DNA of 64,000 bases. Source: Haemonchus contortus (lineage: Eukaryota > Nematoda > Chromadorea > Rhabditida > Trichostrongylidae). A program made the position numbers and the translations under genes. The notes beneath the pieces are model-generated. The model was not told the origin of the DNA, made no database searches, and worked only from the letters and a program-made list of their open reading frames with translations. Location: NCBI GenBank assembly GCA_000469685.2, contig LS997565.1, positions 15,497,235 through 15,561,234 of the forward strand, given 5' to 3'. Shown here in pieces: positions 12,061 to 22,284 of the stretch (positions within the stretch are counted from its first letter, which is position 1; each line of letters starts with the position of its first letter).

Positions 12061-14799
12061 AACTCGGCCAGCTCTCGCGATACTTCACTAATATATTCCT
12101 GTCCTCTCTCTCTTTTCCTAATCTCACATTGTACAGTGGCGGCGGGTGGTTTACTTGCTTCCAGTTGTGCGCACTCAGTGTAGTGCATAAATAAATAAAT
12201 ACTAGTACTACTACTGGTAGTGAAGTGTCGCGAGAGTACAAAATGTCTTTATATTACTAGTACATTATTTCTTCGTTGAGTATTAACTAATAAGGAGCTA
12301 GTAACACAATATATAACCTCCCTCACTTATAACCATTCACCTTCACCGATTATTTGAGTATAGGGTTAACGAACATTTCCATCTCTTTACGTTTCTGATA
12401 AGTGTAAATTTGTAACCAAGAATTTATTTTTATATAAACATTTCAACCAAGGTGCTAGACAAGGAGCTCTGAGGGTATCACATCATCCACATATCCTGAA
12501 TATTTAGGTTCAGGGTGCAGTGCCAGTTCGCCCCGAGATCCATAGCTGAACGTAGGTAATTGCATGGTACACCAGGGCTAGAAGTGCAGGCATCTGAAGA
12601 AAGACAATGTTTATGAACAAATGCGTCATGTATTACGAATGATTCGTAACGTGCACAGCTTCATTAGAATTATAGTCTAAAATTTCATTCTACTGCGAGG
12701 GTGAAAACAGTGGCAGCAAATTTTTCATCTCACTTGTTACTCCTATCAAATGCCTGACAATGAATCTTTTCAATCTATGAATAAAAATTTCGCTTATTCA
12801 GATGTAGCATTTTCCGCCAGGTTCTAATTTTCTACCACTTGCATGCTCCTCTTTTGGTTGCCTTTTACTCCATCGGCGAAATGTCACACTATATTTTGGC
12901 AAAGAGAAAGGGCCAGGAACGCGCTTATAAGCGCTAATATACTATAGGGACATACAGGACATATATGTAGGGATATACGGATATACTTGGATTGTCCAGT
13001 AACACGTTGCAGACCACAAACTAGACTCTTTTATTGCATTAACTCCACTGTCCACACTGCTTTGATTCCACTTCTTACTCAAAGTTATGGGGGCCGCTCT
13101 CATCTGAGAACATTGAACGTGATAGCAAAGTTCACCCACAACATTTTATCACATAGGAACAACTTTTACAGTGCCCTCACTAATTTTTTCACGATGCCAC
13201 GCTCCGTCTAACTTCAGTATAAAATTATTATTAATGGAGACTACAAAAGTCGTGCACCATTGAGGATTCTATCGTTTACGTCAAGCGCGCTTTCTCTGGG
13301 CAGTCATACCGAGTAAAGGGATTTTTCTACACCTCACTACTTCTAGTTTAAAGAAATACTAGGCGTCAGATGGTTCCTCCGCTCGAAAAACAGTTTCTCG
13401 GGCCAGGTTGATACAATTCTTTATTCCGGCTCACGTCTTTACGGGATCGCCTTCTTCAGAGCCTGGAAAGATCGAAGCAATTTATTAGGCGTCAGTTTCC
13501 AACTTCTGATGATTCTCCCCGGAGTTCTGTTCCCTACGTTCGTGCGTTATCCGCAATGCGAAGGGTCACATTTGACAAATGCCATTCGCTTTGATGTGTT
13601 TGCATTCGGCTCCATGACATGTGATGACCTCGGCAAAGGACGAGTTACCATGGCGTTTGCCGCACTATCGCAACAGTTTTCTTTTTTCTACAAATGTCGT
13701 CGCGTCTAATCCGAATAGCAAATCAGTCACGCTGAATCAATTCCACCACAATCGTGAAAGAGTACAGCAGAAGGGCAAAAACGAAAGCAAACGCATGGAA
13801 AGATAGGTCATCGCACGCTGAGGAAACAAAAACACGCAAAAAGCCCTCCAAGGTGAAATGCAGTCGAGATCTCGAGAGAGGATTTTTTTCATTTCTTTGT
13901 TGGTTCCACTGCTGCAATTTTTTCTCTTGCAGGTCTCTTCTACCAATAATAGTGCGCAGTAACCAGTTTCTTACCATCTGGGTAATAGTCTTCTTCACCA
14001 TTGAGCAACAGTACGGCACTGGATCTTCCTCTGTGCTGTTTTTATTGCAGGAAAGAGGCAGTAGTAGCTCTCATCTCGTTGTGAATGCAAGATGAATTCA
14101 TGAGAAAGTGAATGTACTGAAGAACTCCCTTTCAATGCTCACCACTTCCGCATCAGACATCTGTTTTTTGCGGCGAATGGAATCCGCCGCATGCCTCTAC
14201 AAGAAGATCTCAATTGAAGCTTCAATTGGGCAGAAAGGTGCTATCAGAGGGACCCCAAACACTGTGGAGCTATGTAACTTCAGTGAATGTGTAACGGATG
14301 AAAATGTTTAGAAGATAACGAATGAACACTATAGTAAACATTTTGCTAATAATCTATACTTACTACAATAACAAGTTACTACTTCGTTTGATGAAAACGT
14401 TGCCCAAGGTGAAGTAGTAAAAACGCTATTGAAGATCATTTGAAATCATTTCCATTTCCTCACTGCACAATACAGGGAGGACATGAGATGACGTAGAGGT
14501 TGGCTACTAATTAAACTTCGTAATCAGATAACAGTGTCATTACATAAATTTCTAGCTACCTTTACAATTCGAATCCACGACTGATCCTAGCAGAGCATTT
14601 TCCAGTTGCGACAGTTGCTGTTTCTTCTGATTTGGCTGAATTGCTGTGATTTTCGAAATGTAAAAAAAGCTACAAATTTCCTTCCCCTTCTCATCCGAGA
14701 AAGTTTCACACGAAATCAAGTTTGCGTAGTCACTGTCGAGAAAATCTCGAGCGCCTCATATCGTTTGAACATACCTTGTAATGTAGGTTAGTGCTTCGG
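12061..14799. other. Intergenic, no gene supported
   Basis: Apart from the repeat fragment at 13382-13470 nothing is recognisable. A plus-strand frame at 13754-14095 is partly charged and partly hydrophobic, with a possible acceptor at about 13930, but it has no family similarity. The AT-rich part 12240-12480 is featureless. Confidence 0.4.
13382..13470 (-). repeat. Repeat 3'-end fragment with CTCTGAAGAAG motif, copy 2
   Basis: Read on the minus strand: CAGGCTCTGAAGAAGGCGAT, then GTAAAGACGTGAGCCGG, then AATAAAGAATTGTATC. It matches the order of blocks in the plus-strand copy at 10700-10775. It is probably the tail of a dispersed element whose body is not present here. Confidence 0.4.
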
Positions 14800-15085
14800 A
14801 AAAAGTGTCGTGGCACCTGGTGCACCTAACACAAGCACGGTCGCGGTTCGAATTCCGATCGGTATACGCTATGGCCAATCAAGCCTAGCATTCCTCCTGG
14901 GTCTGTTGGAGTCAGACTCGTCTAGGAGGTAACCGAGGTTACCACCACTGACTTATACATCGGCTGGCCACCAAGTCATTGTATAGGCCAAATACGCATC
15001 CAATTCTCCACTACAGTTCTGAATGGAAGTCGAATACGTGGGCGCATCCCTCAGACGGGACTGATTATCCTCCGAAGACTTCAGG
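14800..15085 (+). repeat. tRNA-derived SINE-like repeat, family A copy 2
   Basis: Best preserved copy. It has an A-box-like GTGTCGTGGCACCTGG, a B box GGTTCGAATTCC at 14845-14856, then the shared body: CAGACTCGTCTAGGAGG, ACATCGGCTGGCCACC, AGTCATTGTATAGGCC, CCACTACAGTTCTGAATGG, GGGCGCATCCCTCAGACGGG and TCCGAAGACT. Same strand as the other copies. Confidence 0.75.
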
Positions 15086-16236
15086 ACTCTACATAGATTA
15101 GTTTTTTAGTCAAAGAATGACGGTTTAGACAGCGCTGTCGGAAGTTTCCTAAAGGTGCCGCAATTCGCAATTCAACTCGACCTTCAACTTTGGCAACTAG
15201 TCACCGTCAACTGGTTCGCTTATTTTGTACTACTTCTTTCGTGGTTTGACTGTTTCCGATATTGGTTCTTTACAATATCGGAAAAGTCAAAAGCAAACCC
15301 GCATTGTTTTTGCCAAAAGAGCACAAGATAAAAGGGCAACAATTAGTTCTACACCCCCTAAGTGACTAATCTCTTTGAGGGACCAGTAAATTTTTTTTGA
15401 AACATCTTCCAAACGATGAGCAGAGGTTAACCATCAGCAGCAGCATGCCATTCTGGAGCTCATTGTAGGTATGTATTCAAATGCATTAATTAGGATGAGA
15501 ATATCTTCTCAGAGAACTTTCTGCGACGAAACTTTGACATTGTAGGAGATGACAGGTGGTGGTTTGTGACGAAAGGCAACTTTGGAATAACTCAACTCTG
15601 GCTTGAAGTCTGTTTAGAACGCAGAGTACCGCCAGGGCATCTGCAGATGGGCGTGCCGACAGCCTTCGAGGGTTGGCACCGGTGGGCAAGGCGCCCACTA
15701 AGCATAGAAGCAGTATACCCACCTCCTTATGCAAGTCTGGGAATGGTGAGTCACCAAGAGAGTTGAAATGTCCTACGCCTCTTTAGTTTTTGTTGGTTTC
15801 TCTGCAGCATCGACCTTTCGTTCTTTACTGTCTGATTATACATCATGCCGAGGCCAACTGTCCATGTAAAGCGGCCGTAATATCCAATTTCCAAAACTTT
15901 CTGTTGGGATACATCACCGATTTGTTTGCTTCGCTTTGGAGATCTATAAGCTCCTTCCTTCCTCTGGAAAGAACTGGGTTTTTTGATTTACGATCTATTT
16001 GTCTGTGTCGATTCGTCATGTAACACGATATGTTTAGCTTTTCAACAGAACTAGAACCCCTTTCTACCCTTACCTCCCTCACCAAGTCCTGTCATCGGGT
16101 CATGGGAAGCAACTCCACGTTTTTTAAAAAAATCACCAAGGTTCCCCTGAATAAAAAAAAATTCCATGAGAGGAGAATGCAGTGCGTTAAACACCAGTGG
16201 CTGTGGCGCAGGAGGGATGGAGGTCATCTGTAAGGA
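15086..16236. other. Intergenic, no gene supported
   Basis: Several short open frames on both strands between 15486 and 16233 have no family signature, and no phase-consistent exon pair was found. Confidence 0.35.
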
Positions 16237-16400
16237 CTACATGCTAATAATTATAGATTTGGCTATTTTCTTTACCTGCTTACGGATTTCCTCGGTGGCG
16301 GCATGAGGATGGGGATGATGCGTAAGGACTGTATGTTATGGAGGATTCCGGGTATTTTCTTTGTCTGCCCACGAATTTTCTCGGGTCGAACATATGATAT
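16237..16400 (+). repeat. Diverged two-copy tandem repeat
   Basis: GTAAGGACTACATG at about 16231 recurs at about 16323 as GTAAGGACTGTATG. Each is followed by GG.TATTTTCTTT, CTGC, ACG.ATTT and CTCGG. The period is about 90 bp. No function is apparent. Confidence 0.5.
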
Positions 16401-17584
16401 CCTTACCGTCGTATCGAACGAATACCTCCGACGCTATTAGCTTTTACAGCGGCAGTCAATTCCACTTCTTCTAGTCTGCCCCCATTTGGTAGCATTCTAT
16501 GCATAGGACGGGAGAATGTGGTGAGTGGATTTAGAAAATGTGTATTGCCTGTAGCTCATGCGAAGATCATCACCTCCACCAAGAAAAAAGAGATGACCGT
16601 GAAATTCGTTACATGGTACATTTGACACTGGAACTGGTACCTGGGCAAATTTCCTCTTGGTTAAACTAGCAAAATCCTCTCCCAGAGCTATGCCGTCATG
16701 TCTCTTCAATGAAATCCTCGTTGTCGTTGGCCCCGATTATGATCCCTCCGACATGTGTTTGACGGACCGTAACGTGTATTATAGCATTAGATGTTATCCG
16801 TGCCCGATCGCACAAGCAACGAAAGAATGTCGTCCTTGCTATCTGCACAAAACTTGTTGGAATTCCCGTATGATTGAAGCGTAGAAATGGAAAATGAGGA
16901 CTATTTATCGTACTGTGGAGAAAAACGGCTACTGGCCAATTCCCATTCAGCAGTTCCCGGGAAACAATGCGTTGGACGTCGAGATAAACTGATGCCTGAA
17001 GATGAAGGATTATGGGGATAGTCCTCGTTCTCCTTCATCTTCAGGCTTTTTTGGAGGCTCACACAACAGAAGCATTTGATCCATCTCTTCCAGTAGCCCA
17101 CACACTGGTTTTTAGTTATTAGTGCGTAGAGCCGTTCGCGCAAGGAACGAATGACCACGATGCAGTTCTGAAAGAGGTGCTTTACGGAGCCCGTTGATAG
17201 CATGTGAGTGATGGTCAGTGCACGCCTAAAAAACTGGTATGAATGGCTAAGAAATGCTGAAAAAGCAAAAGTGGTCATATTGTTAGAGGTAGATAGATGA
17301 AAGGTTAATGAGTCACTTTTGTTCGCTTCGGCCGATGACGTCTTGCAGCCCATTCAGCGGCATCAGACTCTCCGGATAAGACACATAAGCTGTTTTCCTA
17401 GTGTCGCCGTAGGCTCCTGCCTACATCCCTATTAACCTGAACGAAGAAGCAACTTCATTTTGTTCGTAAGACAAAAGAGCCGGTGGCGTTTGCATAAGAG
17501 CAGTGATCGGCTTGGTGCCCTTATCGGTATTGTCCCTAGAGGGTAGGGAATCTCAAAATTTTACCCGTCACTCCGTAAAAAAGG
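16401..17584. other. Intergenic with one hairpin, no gene supported
   Basis: Open frames at 16497-16884 and 16901-17353 lack recognisable domains. The only clear structure is the hairpin at 16994-17046. Confidence 0.35.
16994..17046. repeat. Perfect short hairpin
   Basis: GCCTGAAGATGAAGGA and its exact reverse complement are separated by 21 nt, giving a 16 bp stem. The right arm is followed by TTTTTT, so it could look like a Pol III-type terminator after a hairpin, but no promoter was seen. Confidence 0.6.
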
Positions 17585-17850
17585 ACGGCGGTTGTGTAGT
17601 GACAAGCAACATGGTCACGGGTTCAAATCCCGATCGATTCTGCCTAAGCCAACCAAGCCTCCCATTTCTCCGGAGTCGGCTGATTGACACCAGACTCGTG
17701 TGGGAGGATAGAAGCACTGACATGTACATCGGCTGGCCTCCGCTAGTTATTGTATAGGATGACATAGCATTCAGTGCACCACTACGATTCTGAGTGAAGT
17801 CTAATGCAAGGGTGCATCCCTCAAACGAGACTGATTATCGCCTCAAGGCT
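17585..17850 (+). repeat. tRNA-derived SINE-like repeat, family A copy 3
   Basis: A textbook B box, GGGTTCAAATCCC, at 17619-17631 is followed by the family body: CCAACCAAGCCTCCCATT, CGGAGTCGGCTGATTG, ACCAGACTCGTGTGGG, ACATCGGCTGGCC, CCACTACGATTCTGAGTG and ACGAGACTGATTATC. Same orientation as the other family A copies. Confidence 0.75.
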
Positions 17851-18009
17851 TTATCCGAGAGGAGGGCCTTATCCGTTGCAGTTGATACTGTGGAACGATT
17901 TGCTCCAGTCAAACGAAATAGTCACTGAAGAGAAGGAATATTTCAATTGAATTTTCATTACGAATTACGAGTTCGTCAATCCAGACGTTTTGTCTAACGA
18001 ATGATTTCT

Positions 18010-18136
18010 GGCTCAAGAGTATGCATCCCCCATAGGAAAACATTTGAAAAATCATAAAGGCGTGGTCGCTTTGGACTTCTGACCATGCCTCTATAGTTTT
18101 CCGGATTTTTCCTAAGGGAATGCATACTCTGGAGCC
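18010..18136. repeat. Foldback (MITE-like) element
   Basis: GGCTCAAGAGTATGCAT at the left pairs with ATGCATACTCTGGAGCC at the right. The pairing continues inward through GGAAAA, AAAAATC and GGCGTGGTC against GACCATGCC, giving imperfect arms of about 55 bp around a loop of about 16 bp. Confidence 0.6.
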
Positions 18137-18335
18137 AAAGATCGATCCCTACCGATGACCTTAACTCAGGAGGAGCTGAGCAACGGTCGTTGAAATGAAC
18201 TTGTCTATCTTAGTCAAAAAGAAACTCTAGACTGCCCTAGAAGCCAGTGTCAAAAGTTCAGTGAATCGACAGACTTGCTAGATTAACAGAAAGGCTGTAA
18301 ATTTACAGCAGTACGCGATCCAGAAAGCGACAAAA

Positions 18336-18415
18336 CTTCGGCCTCGGACGGGACTTGAACCCGTGCTTGTGCTATTCGGGCACCGTACTGTTGAATGCCT
18401 TCACCAGATGAAATC
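18336..18415 (-). repeat. tRNA-derived SINE-like repeat, family B copy 1
   Basis: On the minus strand there is a perfect B box (GGGTTCAAGTCCC), followed by GTCCGAGGCCGAAGTTTTG. The same word order recurs at 28670 and 36275. Flanking bases do not form an acceptor stem, so it is not a functional tRNA. Confidence 0.55.
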
Positions 18416-18960
18416 AGGGCCATGAAAATGGATGTCGCCAGCGAATCGGCCATAAAAGTGTTTCCTTCACAGCATTTTAGATCTGTGCACCTGATAATAA
18501 TTTATGAATTCGCTTTGAACTCAAGAAAAAGAAATTAATTACCCAGTGTTCGTCATGAAACAATGGAATGTGCGTTCACTTCGTGTGGGACAGCATTCCA
18601 CAAGTCTACCCTCCTTCATAATTAATTAGAGTGAATCATCCAGTAAGGCCATGTCCGTCTAATAAGATAGAACCATGCTTAATGAACATCAAGTTTTAGC
18701 TTCAGATGGAACTAATTGTACGGTACAGCTATCCTTTGATCTTTTCCGAGTTTCTGATGTTTGAGTGGAAACCTGATTCTTATCGCATGAAAAGAATTTT
18801 AGCGACGGATGTGATCTAGCCATAAACAAGAACATTGCCGTATGTAGTCGTCAAGACATTGAAAAGCCGGTGGACTGAGAGAGGAAGCGAATGAGTAAAG
18901 GTGTTATCATCTACCTTATCTTTCCTTACTACAAATCCTTACCGCGCTTGCATCTGCCTG

Positions 18961-18987
18961 TCAGTCAGTCAGTCAGTCAGTCAGTCA

Positions 18988-19032
<45 letters not shown>
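18961..19032 (+). repeat. Compound tetranucleotide microsatellite, TCAG then TCTG
   Basis: About seven TCAG units run directly into about eleven TCTG units. The switch is one A to T change in the unit, fixed across all downstream units. Confidence 0.9.
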
Positions 19033-19037
<5 letters not shown>

Positions 19038-19369
19038 ACGAAAATTCGATACTATCTGAAGTAGCGCCTTCGAAAGTCGGCTTAATTTTGGGATGGGTTG
19101 GGCATAGGGTAAGATCAACAGAGCACATGTGAGCTGAACAGAGCTCCGCCCACAGGGGGCGGGGCATGCACAGGAGCGGGCGGTGTCGTGGGCAAAACTC
19201 CTTAATTAGGTTTCATAACAGCATAGACGCCGAGAGAAACTGAGCAAACGTGGGAGATGGGTCGTCAAGTAAAATGAAGGAGACGCTCCGCCCCTGTGTC
19301 CTGGGCGGGGCGTTCTTGTACTGGGTGAAACCCTCTTTATAGACCCGAAACCCGATTTAACGAAAGCGT

Positions 19370-19745
19370 GGGGGCCAGGAAAAGTAATAAAAAGAGTGAG
19401 CAAGGACCTTTGTGCACAGGGTAACCTAGCCATGCTCAGCCCACGATAGGAGGGGCGTGTATTCATATGCTAAGTTCCCTTTGAAAAATTTTTATCACTG
19501 TTCAAAACCGTTGTAAAATGGGTAAAACAAGTGGTGAGAGGCTATAGAAGAATTGCGGACAAACCTCTGAAGTGGGCGTGACTTGCACTGAGATGGGCGG
19601 GCCAAAATCAAAAATTCATAAGACCGCTCAAAAACGTTCCAGAAACCGAGAAAAAAAGTAGTAAGATGTCCAGAAGAAATGTGGCCAAAACTTCGAATTG
19701 GGTCATAAAATGATCCAGAAATCCAAATACCGAGAAGAATGGGCA
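19370..19745 (+). repeat. Diverged tandem repeat, period about 124 bp
   Basis: GTTCAAAACCG at about 19500 recurs as GCTCAAAAACG at about 19624. Both are followed by AAA.AAGT, AGAAGAA, GCGGACAAA or GTGGCCAAA, and a TGGGCG or TGGGTC block. A partial earlier unit seems to start near 19375. Confidence 0.45.
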
Positions 19746-19959
19746 AAAGTAGGAATTGGTCAGCAAGTTAGACTAGGAGACTCACGCTTAGTAAGTGGTT
19801 TGGAACTTTTCCGCCAAGCTCAGGTATAAAGTTTGAACCAGATTTGAGAAGTATCAGTAATTCCATGAATCTAGACTTCGTACTGGTATTGGATTCTATA
19901 GTCACCAGTTTGCTGCTACGTATTAAGGATGGTGATGTTAAAGTGCCAAATGATACATT

Positions 19960-20165
19960 ATCTTACATAATCGGTTCTGGATCGAATCCGTGTTGATACC
20001 CGCCCAAGCCATTCTCTCCTCGGTCTTCCGTTTTTTGGAACCAGTCCTGCTTCGGCATAAAAGTGCTGATTTATGAATATATCGCCTGGCTACCGCAAGT
20101 CGCCACTACGATTCTGAATGTGATTCGAACACGGAAGTGCATTAGATACTCAATGGGCTCCCACT
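19960..20165 (+). repeat. SINE-like repeat, family A copy 4, decayed
   Basis: A B-box-like GGATCGAATCCG is followed by GCCCAAGCCATTCTCTCC, GGAACCAGTCCTG, TATCGCCTGGCTACCGC and CCACTACGATTCTGAATG in the family order. Parts of the middle are missing. Confidence 0.5.
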
Positions 20166-21665
20166 TTAAGAAGCCCAGACCAGCAAGGAGATTCCATGCT
20201 TTACCCGTTAGACTATTTTCTCTACTAGAATAAAGAAGTAAGGAGTGAAGCGGTAGAAGTAAAGCTCATGTACTTGATGCCTTAATTGAGTATCCGAAAT
20301 AAATATAATGAATTAAGGTTTATTTCAAGGTACCTAGGTATAATACTCAAAGCCAAGGAGCTTATGACGATGTTTCTGAAACCCAGGAGAGTAAAAGTGG
20401 GTGACATATAACAACGCTGCAGGGAATCATACAAGCAACGAGTATGACAAAGAAAGGTGTGGGAGGCCGTGCGTCGTAGCATTTGCTTGGGAAGCATCTG
20501 GAAAATCTCCGAACTCCTTCAACCTTTCTACCTTGCCTCGCAGGTGTCCAGGAAGTGTTTGCTGTGACGCAAGCCTGAAAGCGCTGCAATACGAACCGAT
20601 ACGTTCTATGTTTGGACAATGCGGCATGCTTTCTTGACCACTCGGGTGGTGGACGTGATTGGTAGTGCAACGGCTCTCTCATAAAGATTTCTCAGAATTT
20701 TGCCGAAAAAAAAAGAAGTCATGTGAAGAGGTAGCTGTAGTCAAGGCCGGAGAAGTTGAACAGCGCGTGAATCCCGGTGTTAGACGACGATACGAACTGG
20801 AAGATCTAAAGATGAGGCGGATTCTCGCTCTTTTACCGTCTACGAAACTCAGAAAATAACTCAGACACAGAGACTCGGTGCCCTCTAGCCAATGAGCCAG
20901 TGTAGGCGAGTTTTTGGTCCTGGATTGAATCGCCTTATCATATTTGTTGTAGGCCACATTTGGCCCCACCACATCCACCCTGAACTTCATAATAAGAGCA
21001 GCGAGTTCGAGTTTTTCCCATATGAAAGCGAAGTGTTCTTTTTTTCGTTGCTCTTACAGTGAAGCCAATTGATTCCCTAGGCGAATTTACGAAGATGAGC
21101 TTCGGCGTGGGGAGGATAAACCCCAAAACCCTTTCTATAACACGTTTCCGCCAGGGTGACAGGAACCACTTGTCATGAGTTCCCTGTCAGTGTTGGGGCA
21201 GACGAATGGGACAGTCTTTCACAATAGGATTATGGGAATGAGTGTTATTTATGTTCACGATTGCGTACAACACCGAACCGCTCCCAGATTGTTTGTGTTT
21301 TGGATAATTATCGTTTTCCATTCGCTGCCAATCAAATTAGTGACCGTTGACAACGAACGTCTTAGAGGTTATTTCACACTTGGTTACACCCATAGTACGG
21401 TTTTTAAGCCTTTCCACGACTGCTTGGAACGTCATCCAATGTCTACTGGTGTAAATTTTAAGAGTAGGTCCTTTTTCTTGTCCGAAAGAGTCGTTTCACT
21501 TTTGTGCCGACTGAATATCGCGACTAGTTACCGTCCATCATTTCTCTCGCAGTCAATCAAATATCCCTTCTTTCGATCACTTTCAACTGGACCCACGGTA
21601 TGCCCACAACTACAAACTACTCTGGATTTTCCCAAAGAAAGTTTCAAGAAAACACAAACACCTGA

Positions 21666-21673
21666 TGACGTCA
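21666..21673. promoter_or_regulatory. Full palindromic CRE (TGACGTCA) upstream of the MGNRSSS exon
   Basis: The 8-bp consensus for CREB/ATF dimers lies about 130 bp before the ATG at 21802. Between them is a GC-rich stretch with GGCGGAGCGACGGCG. The position fits a proximal promoter, but an 8-mer can occur by chance and the transcript start is unknown. Confidence 0.35.
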
Positions 21674-21801
21674 TTCGGGTAATTACGTGTACGAGAGAGC
21701 AAGCGGATCGCAATTAGCGCTTGGCTGGTTGACCGCCGTCATCGCGCCGTGGGAGTGGAGGCGGAGCGACGGCGTCAGTCGGCTCGCGACGTTGCTTCGC
21801 G

Positions 21802-22284
21802 ATGGGCAACCGCTCCTCCAGTCACTATCTGCCACCACCAAACTGGACCCATGGTCCTTATCCAGCCTATGCAACGTCTTCTATGCCTTACGATGGTAAA
21901 CGAATTCTTACTGGGCCACCGCCTGGTCCCTTCGCTGAATCCTATGTACCACATCCAAATCTCAGACGCTCCATGATTAGTCTGAATGCTGATTCGGGCT
22001 ATCTTACAAGCCCGAGCGACTCTGAGCGAATGCGTATGCGTGGTTCACGGTTGTCGTTGAACCATTTAGACTTCGAACATCAGCAACAATTGGTATTTCC
22101 GCCTGATCTTAAGACAATGAAGAAGCTCGAAAAAATGGAAAAGAAGCAGCAAAAGCTTCTGAAGAAGATCGGTGGTCGTCCAATGCCTCCACCACCTCCT
22201 CAAGCGATGTTCATTCAACCGAGGCCGATGCCACCTCCACCGCAGTATAGTAGAGCGATGTCCTTTGACGATCTTCACAGGTCT
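21802..22284 (+). CDS. First coding exon of an unrecognised proline-rich protein, likely N-myristoylated
   Basis: The frame opens at ATG with MGNRSSSHYLPPPNW, which meets the N-myristoylation pattern (Gly2, Ser6), so membrane attachment is likely. It runs for 161 codons: a proline and tyrosine-rich start, a basic Ser-rich segment (LRRSMISLNADSGYLTS), a short charged helix rich in Lys (MKKLEKMEKKQQKLLKKI) and two polyproline runs (RPMPPPPP, RPMPPPP). It ends at a donor, GTAAGA after 22284 or GTCTGT after 22280. Codon use and sustained low-complexity composition support real coding. It probably continues at 32720: the 22280 donor gives a matching phase with the acceptor at 32719, across a 10.4 kb intron. 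I do not recognise the family; it looks like a cytoskeletal or junction scaffold, but this is only an impression. Confidence 0.75.

Larger units (their letters stand above)
18416..21660. other. Intergenic region rich in simple and tandem repeats
   Basis: Contains the tetranucleotide array at 18961, GC-rich hairpins near 19136-19170 and 19285-19316 (CTCCGCCC paired with GGGCGGGG), a tandem repeat at 19370-19745 and a decayed SINE at 19960. A 180-codon plus-strand frame at 21175-21717 has no family signature. It is more likely the upstream region of the next gene. Confidence 0.4.

Noticed and set aside
18336..18415. tRNA gene on the minus strand
   Set aside because: Good B box, but the flanks do not form an acceptor stem and arm spacing is wrong; the same tail recurs in two other copies, so a SINE fits better.
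21175..21717. 180-codon plus-strand open frame
   Set aside because: No family signature, unremarkable composition and codon use, no splice partner; it sits where the promoter of the next gene should be.
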